NCBI GenBank assembly: GCA_937921825.1
Contig: CAKZVK010000018.1
Location: 55,292-119,291, forward strand
Source: an uncultured Saprospiraceae bacterium
GTDB taxonomy: Bacteria > Bacteroidota > Bacteroidia > Chitinophagales > Saprospiraceae
DNA: 64,000 nucleotides
Direction: 5' to 3'
A program made the translations under genes and the position numbers. The notes beneath the pieces are model-generated. The model had not been told where the DNA came from. It ran no database searches and saw only the letters and a program-made list of their open reading frames with translations. Each line of letters begins with the position of its first letter. Position 1 is the stretch's first letter. Of this stretch, positions 60,594 through 64,000 are shown piece after piece.

Positions 60594-63146
60594 ATGACTA
60601 AGAAGAAGAAGACCAAAAGGTCAAAGAAGAGTAGTGGCTTTAGTTTTAACTTTCAAGATGAAAGAATCACAAAAATACTAGGCATTTTCTGCTTTTTTGT
60701 GGCACTCTACCTCACTATCGCTTTTGTTTCCTATTTCTATACATGGAAGTTTGATCAAGATAAAGTCTTATCGCTTTCTGGCTCTATTCTCTTTGATGGA
60801 GATGTAGATGTACAGAATTGGTTAGGCAGATTAGGGGCTTATATCTCTCATTTTTTCTTCTATTGGGGTTTCGGGATCAGCTCATTCCTCTTTGTATTTC
60901 TGACGATCAAGTTAGGAATCGACTTAATTAGAAAAACACCACTCAAGCTCTTTGGTCAGCTGTTTCTACATACCTTCTTACTTATTTGCTTCATTTCAGT
61001 CCTTTCAGAGTTTGTCTCTAGAGGTTCAGAATTTAGCTGGGGAGGCCTGATGGGTTACTCTATGTGTAACTATCTCATCAGTTTTGTAGGTCAGATAGGA
61101 CTGGTCTTATTGATGGTATTACTCTTATTTGCAACCTTTATTTGGGTTGTCAATCCCTTATTACAAATTCAAGGTTTCAACCTTGCGACCGCCACTGATA
61201 GAATTAATATCCCTTTTGTAGATACACTTAAAGACAGCATCACTTCCCTAATCCCAACAGGAGGAGCAGTGGCTGCTAAACCCAAAAGACAGAAAAAAGA
61301 AAGGCCCTTCGATGGTTTTGATGAAGTAGAGAAGGGGGCCATGCCAAAAACCGAAGTTAAAGAAAAGGGAAGTCCTAAGAGTGACAGTTCTGCTGTTGCA
61401 TTAGAGCTTTCTGATTCTTTAATGGCAACTACTCCCCAAGTAGAGACCCCACCAGTTACTAATCGAGTATGGCCTAAAGCGCCAGAGCCGACTGCGGAAA
61501 AACCTCAGTTGCAACTAGAACTAGAGCAGCCCGAGACTAAGCCCGTCGTAGATGTAGTAGAGGCTAGAAAAGGTCCAGATATGGATAGCACTAAGTTGTA
61601 TGTGGAAGAAGAGAATGCCTCTGATATGCAACCTTATGATCCTACCTTAGATCTGAGTGGATACAAAGGGCCTACCGTTGATTTACTCGAAGATTATTCT
61701 GACAGTAAGGTAGAGATAGACAGAGAGGAGCTAGAGCAGAATAAGAATAACATTATCAAGACCTTACTCGATTACAAAATCGAGATAGTAAAAATCAAAG
61801 CGACTATAGGTCCCACCGTTACGCTATATGAAATAGTGCCGGCTCCAGGTATTAAGATCAGCAAGATCAAAAGTCTTGAGAATGATATAGCACTGAGTTT
61901 ATCAGCTCTAGGTATAAGAATAATAGCGCCGATACCAGGTAAAGGAACGATCGGTATAGAGGTGCCTAATAAGAATAAGCAGATGGTTTCATTTAGGGAA
62001 GTGGTTACTTCTCCTAAATTCCAAAATGCGAAGATGGATCTTCCTATCGTATTAGGAAAGACGATCTCTAATGAAGTATTCGTAGCAGACCTCGCGAAGA
62101 TGCCTCACCTCTTAGTAGCAGGGGCCACTGGACAGGGTAAGTCAGTAGGTATTAATACCATCTTGATGTCTCTATTGTATAAGAAGCATCCATCTCAGGT
62201 GAAGCTCGTAATGATAGATCCTAAGAAGGTAGAGCTCTTCCCTTATAGTACCTTAGATAAGCACTTCTTAGGTTTCTTGCCTTCTGAGGAAGAGCCTATA
62301 GTCACAGATACTAAGAAAGCAATACATACACTGAACTCTCTGACGATAGAGATGGATGAGAGATATAAGTTGCTGAAATTAGGTAGAGCTAGAAATATCA
62401 AAGAATACAATTCTAAGTTCACCTCTAGGAAGTTGAATCCGAAAGATGGACATAGATTCTTACCATATATCGTCTTAGTTATAGATGAGTTTGCTGATCT
62501 AATCATGACAGCCGGTAAGGAAATAGAATTACCGATCGCAAGACTAGCACAGCTAGCCAGAGCCATAGGTATCCACTTAATCATAGCGACACAAAGACCT
62601 TCTGTAAAAATTATTACAGGAATGATCAAGGCTAATTTCCCAGCTAGAATATCTTATAAAGTAACTTCTCTTCAGGATTCTAGAACGATCCTAGATGCTA
62701 AGGGTGCGGAGCAATTGATAGGAAAGGGAGATATGCTACTATCTGTAGGTAGCGACATCGTCAGATTACAATGTGCATTTGTAGATACACCAGAGGTAGA
62801 AAGAGTGATAGATCATATCAGTGAGCAGACTGGCTTTGCAGAGCCTTTCCACCTTCCAGAAGTCGTAGACGAGGACAGTGATATAGGCGGCTCTAATCTT
62901 AAGTGGTCTGAATTAGATCCAATGTTCGAAGAAGCAGCGAGACTTATCGTAGGTTCCAATCATGGCTCCACTTCTAGTATCCAAAGAAAACTACAGTTAG
63001 GGTATAATCGTGCAGGCCGTATTATGGACCAGCTAGAAAGCCTAGGTATTGTAGGAGAGGCTAACGGTAGTAAGCCACGTCAAGTGCTCTTTACTTCAGA
63101 AATGGAACTGATGCATTACTTCGAGCATCTAAAAGGCAATGGATAG
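60594..63146 (+). CDS. ftsK: DNA translocase FtsK
   Basis: 850 residues. Basic start, four membrane helices (about 30-200), a Pro/Glu-rich linker (about 215-360), then the motor: Walker A GATGQGKSVG (about 512), Walker B VLVIDEFADLI, ATQRPSV, and a C-terminal winged-helix gamma domain (IQRKLQLGYNRAGRIMDQLE). It pumps DNA at the division septum and activates XerCD at dif. Confidence 0.96.
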   Translation: MTKKKKTKRSKKSSGFSFNFQDERITKILGIFCFFVALYLTIAFVSYFYTWKFDQDKVLSLSGSILFDGDVDVQNWLGRLGAYISHFFFYWGFGISSFLFVFLTIKLGIDLIRKTPLKLFGQLFLHTFLLICFISVLSEFVSRGSEFSWGGLMGYSMCNYLISFVGQIGLVLLMVLLLFATFIWVVNPLLQIQGFNLATATDRINIPFVDTLKDSITSLIPTGGAVAAKPKRQKKERPFDGFDEVEKGAMPKTEVKEKGSPKSDSSAVALELSDSLMATTPQVETPPVTNRVWPKAPEPTAEKPQLQLELEQPETKPVVDVVEARKGPDMDSTKLYVEEENASDMQPYDPTLDLSGYKGPTVDLLEDYSDSKVEIDREELEQNKNNIIKTLLDYKIEIVKIKATIGPTVTLYEIVPAPGIKISKIKSLENDIALSLSALGIRIIAPIPGKGTIGIEVPNKNKQMVSFREVVTSPKFQNAKMDLPIVLGKTISNEVFVADLAKMPHLLVAGATGQGKSVGINTILMSLLYKKHPSQVKLVMIDPKKVELFPYSTLDKHFLGFLPSEEEPIVTDTKKAIHTLNSLTIEMDERYKLLKLGRARNIKEYNSKFTSRKLNPKDGHRFLPYIVLVIDEFADLIMTAGKEIELPIARLAQLARAIGIHLIIATQRPSVKIITGMIKANFPARISYKVTSLQDSRTILDAKGAEQLIGKGDMLLSVGSDIVRLQCAFVDTPEVERVIDHISEQTGFAEPFHLPEVVDEDSDIGGSNLKWSELDPMFEEAARLIVGSNHGSTSSIQRKLQLGYNRAGRIMDQLESLGIVGEANGSKPRQVLFTSEMELMHYFEHLKGNG

Positions 63147-63172
63147 ACTAGTACGTTTATAAAAATATATAG

Positions 63173-63205
63173 AGGTCTTTCAGGTAACTGAGAGGCCTTT
63201 TTTTG
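63173..63205 (+). terminator. Intrinsic terminator of ftsK
   Basis: AGGTCTTTCAG (63173-63183) pairs with CTGAGAGGCCT (63188-63198) with two T-G wobbles and a GTAA tetraloop, followed by seven T. Confidence 0.78.
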
Positions 63206-63380
63206 TTTAACTACATTATTCCTGAAGATTTCTCTGTCGTACCTCCTTCGAAATGGAAAAAATCATTTAGAACCCTTATCTTCTTTTTTATATCTTCTAA
63301 AGGAAGATATCTTCAGTTAGTAATTAGGCTACTTATATAGGTAGTGGAGGGGCAATCAATCAAATGATACAACATACCAA

Positions 63381-64000
63381 ATGATAAATTTCAGAGTACT
63401 AATAACCTCATTGGTTCTCTTGGGCATAAGCGTAGTCGCTTATGCCCAAGAACCTTTTCATAAAATCTATACTTCAGATTATTTTCAAATGAAGGGAGAT
63501 GTTTTGCTAGAGCTGAATGGAAAGATCTATATGACAGGCATGGGGATGGATACTGTTACTTTCGAGCGCAATTTACATATGACTACTTTTGATCTGAATG
63601 GCAATCTTATCAAGACGTTACTATGGGATAGTCCAGAGGTGGATAATGAGACTATTAGTCTTTGGAACAGGAATATGCTACTTCAGGATGATAGATTTAT
63701 CATTCCATTCTATTCAGATGCTTATGATTGTACCATTGAAATAGATACAGCACTTACAATGGCGCAGAAGATTCAGTGTGATTACAACAGAATAAATGGT
63801 AGAGTCTCTACGGACTTCGGTATTCTAGAGTCCGAGCAGGACTTATTGATCTTTGCTAACAACAGAGATCGGAACTTAATAATGTCTAAGTTAGACCTTA
63901 GTAATCCTACTGCCTATATCCAACATGACCTGACACCAGATCCTGCTTATGGATACCGGGTCAATCGAGCTTACAGGTATGACTCAGAGCATATTTTACT
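63381..64000 (+). CDS. Secreted protein, 5' part only
   Basis: The frame is open from ATG 63381 to the right edge (206 codons). Signal peptide MINFRVLITSLVLLGISVVA ending in AYAQ. The rest (VLLELNGKIYMTGMGMD, HMTTFDLNGNLIKTLLWDS) resembles the long event-log-like secreted proteins of Bacteroidota, similar in style to the protein at the left edge. A perfect 15-bp hairpin lies inside the signal-peptide codons. The C-terminus and any T9SS domain are outside the window. Confidence 0.85.
   Translation, partial: MINFRVLITSLVLLGISVVAYAQEPFHKIYTSDYFQMKGDVLLELNGKIYMTGMGMDTVTFERNLHMTTFDLNGNLIKTLLWDSPEVDNETISLWNRNMLLQDDRFIIPFYSDAYDCTIEIDTALTMAQKIQCDYNRINGRVSTDFGILESEQDLLIFANNRDRNLIMSKLDLSNPTAYIQHDLTPDPAYGYRVNRAYRYDSEHIL

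Overview
The window looks like chromosomal DNA of a marine-type Bacteroidota, probably close to the Saprospiria. The evidence is a type IX secretion (T9SS) C-terminal sorting domain, HYR, GEVED and C-type-lectin modules in a giant surface protein, the OstA-like, BatE, DUF4292 and SMUG2-like families, promoters of the TTTG/TAnnTTTG type, and an absence of obvious Shine-Dalgarno sequences. This placement is inferred from gene content only.

Layout. 1-3536: 5' part of a large secreted protein (minus strand, runs off the left edge). 3.9-6.7 kb: small membrane protein, FluC/CrcB fluoride channel, WecA-type glycosyl-phosphate transferase, lipoprotein. 6.8-10.4 kb: uppS-bamA, followed by a 77-bp tandem hairpin repeat where many Bacteroidota carry ompH/skp genes. 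10.9-17.1 kb (minus): hflX, an EnvC-type M23 protein, a DUF4292 lipoprotein, a TPR protein, pyk. 17.4-20.9 kb (plus): acpP-fabF-rnc and a membrane metal-dependent hydrolase. 20.9-25.6 kb: dapA, accA, a lipoprotein, a duplicated REP-like intergenic element and a sterol-desaturase-family protein.

25.9-33.1 kb is an accessory region at tRNA-Asp. A 4.9-kb integrative element lies between a 17-bp copy of the tRNA 3' end (27640) and the tRNA gene itself (32537-32610). It carries a tyrosine recombinase, an excisionase-like HTH protein, a phage/plasmid-type replication protein, three unknown small genes, a 28-bp direct repeat near each end and an iteron-like array. Beyond the distal junction is a truncated methylase-like tail joined to a HEPN-like domain, then an orphan gene.

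33.2-41.5 kb: one 2,789-residue HYR/C-type lectin/GEVED/T9SS surface protein. 42.0-43.7 kb: ettA. 43.7-50.05 kb (minus): a five-gene cluster I cannot assign to a described system. It holds an OmpA-domain protein, a membrane-anchored protein with a very long VEVIKEVEK repeat, a double P-domain protein without signal peptide, an HU-like protein with the same repeat type, and a coiled-coil membrane protein. Three of them end in the same helix-hairpin-helix module of about 80 residues. This cluster is the best candidate for an undescribed system.

50.4-64.0 kb: PLP enzyme, dodecin, YheT-type hydrolase, FKBP isomerase, metalloprotease-like lipoprotein, barrel-like protein, SMUG2-like glycosylase, DHFR-like reductase, CAP protein, OstA-like protein, BatE, a HigBA-type toxin-antitoxin pair, ftsK, and the 5' part of another secreted protein.

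A recurring oddity is that several genes whose full N-terminus can be read have no ATG, GTG or TTG in the right place, only ATT or ATC (DUF4292 lipoprotein, M23 protein, YheT hydrolase). pyk and rnc both begin with ATT-TTG.
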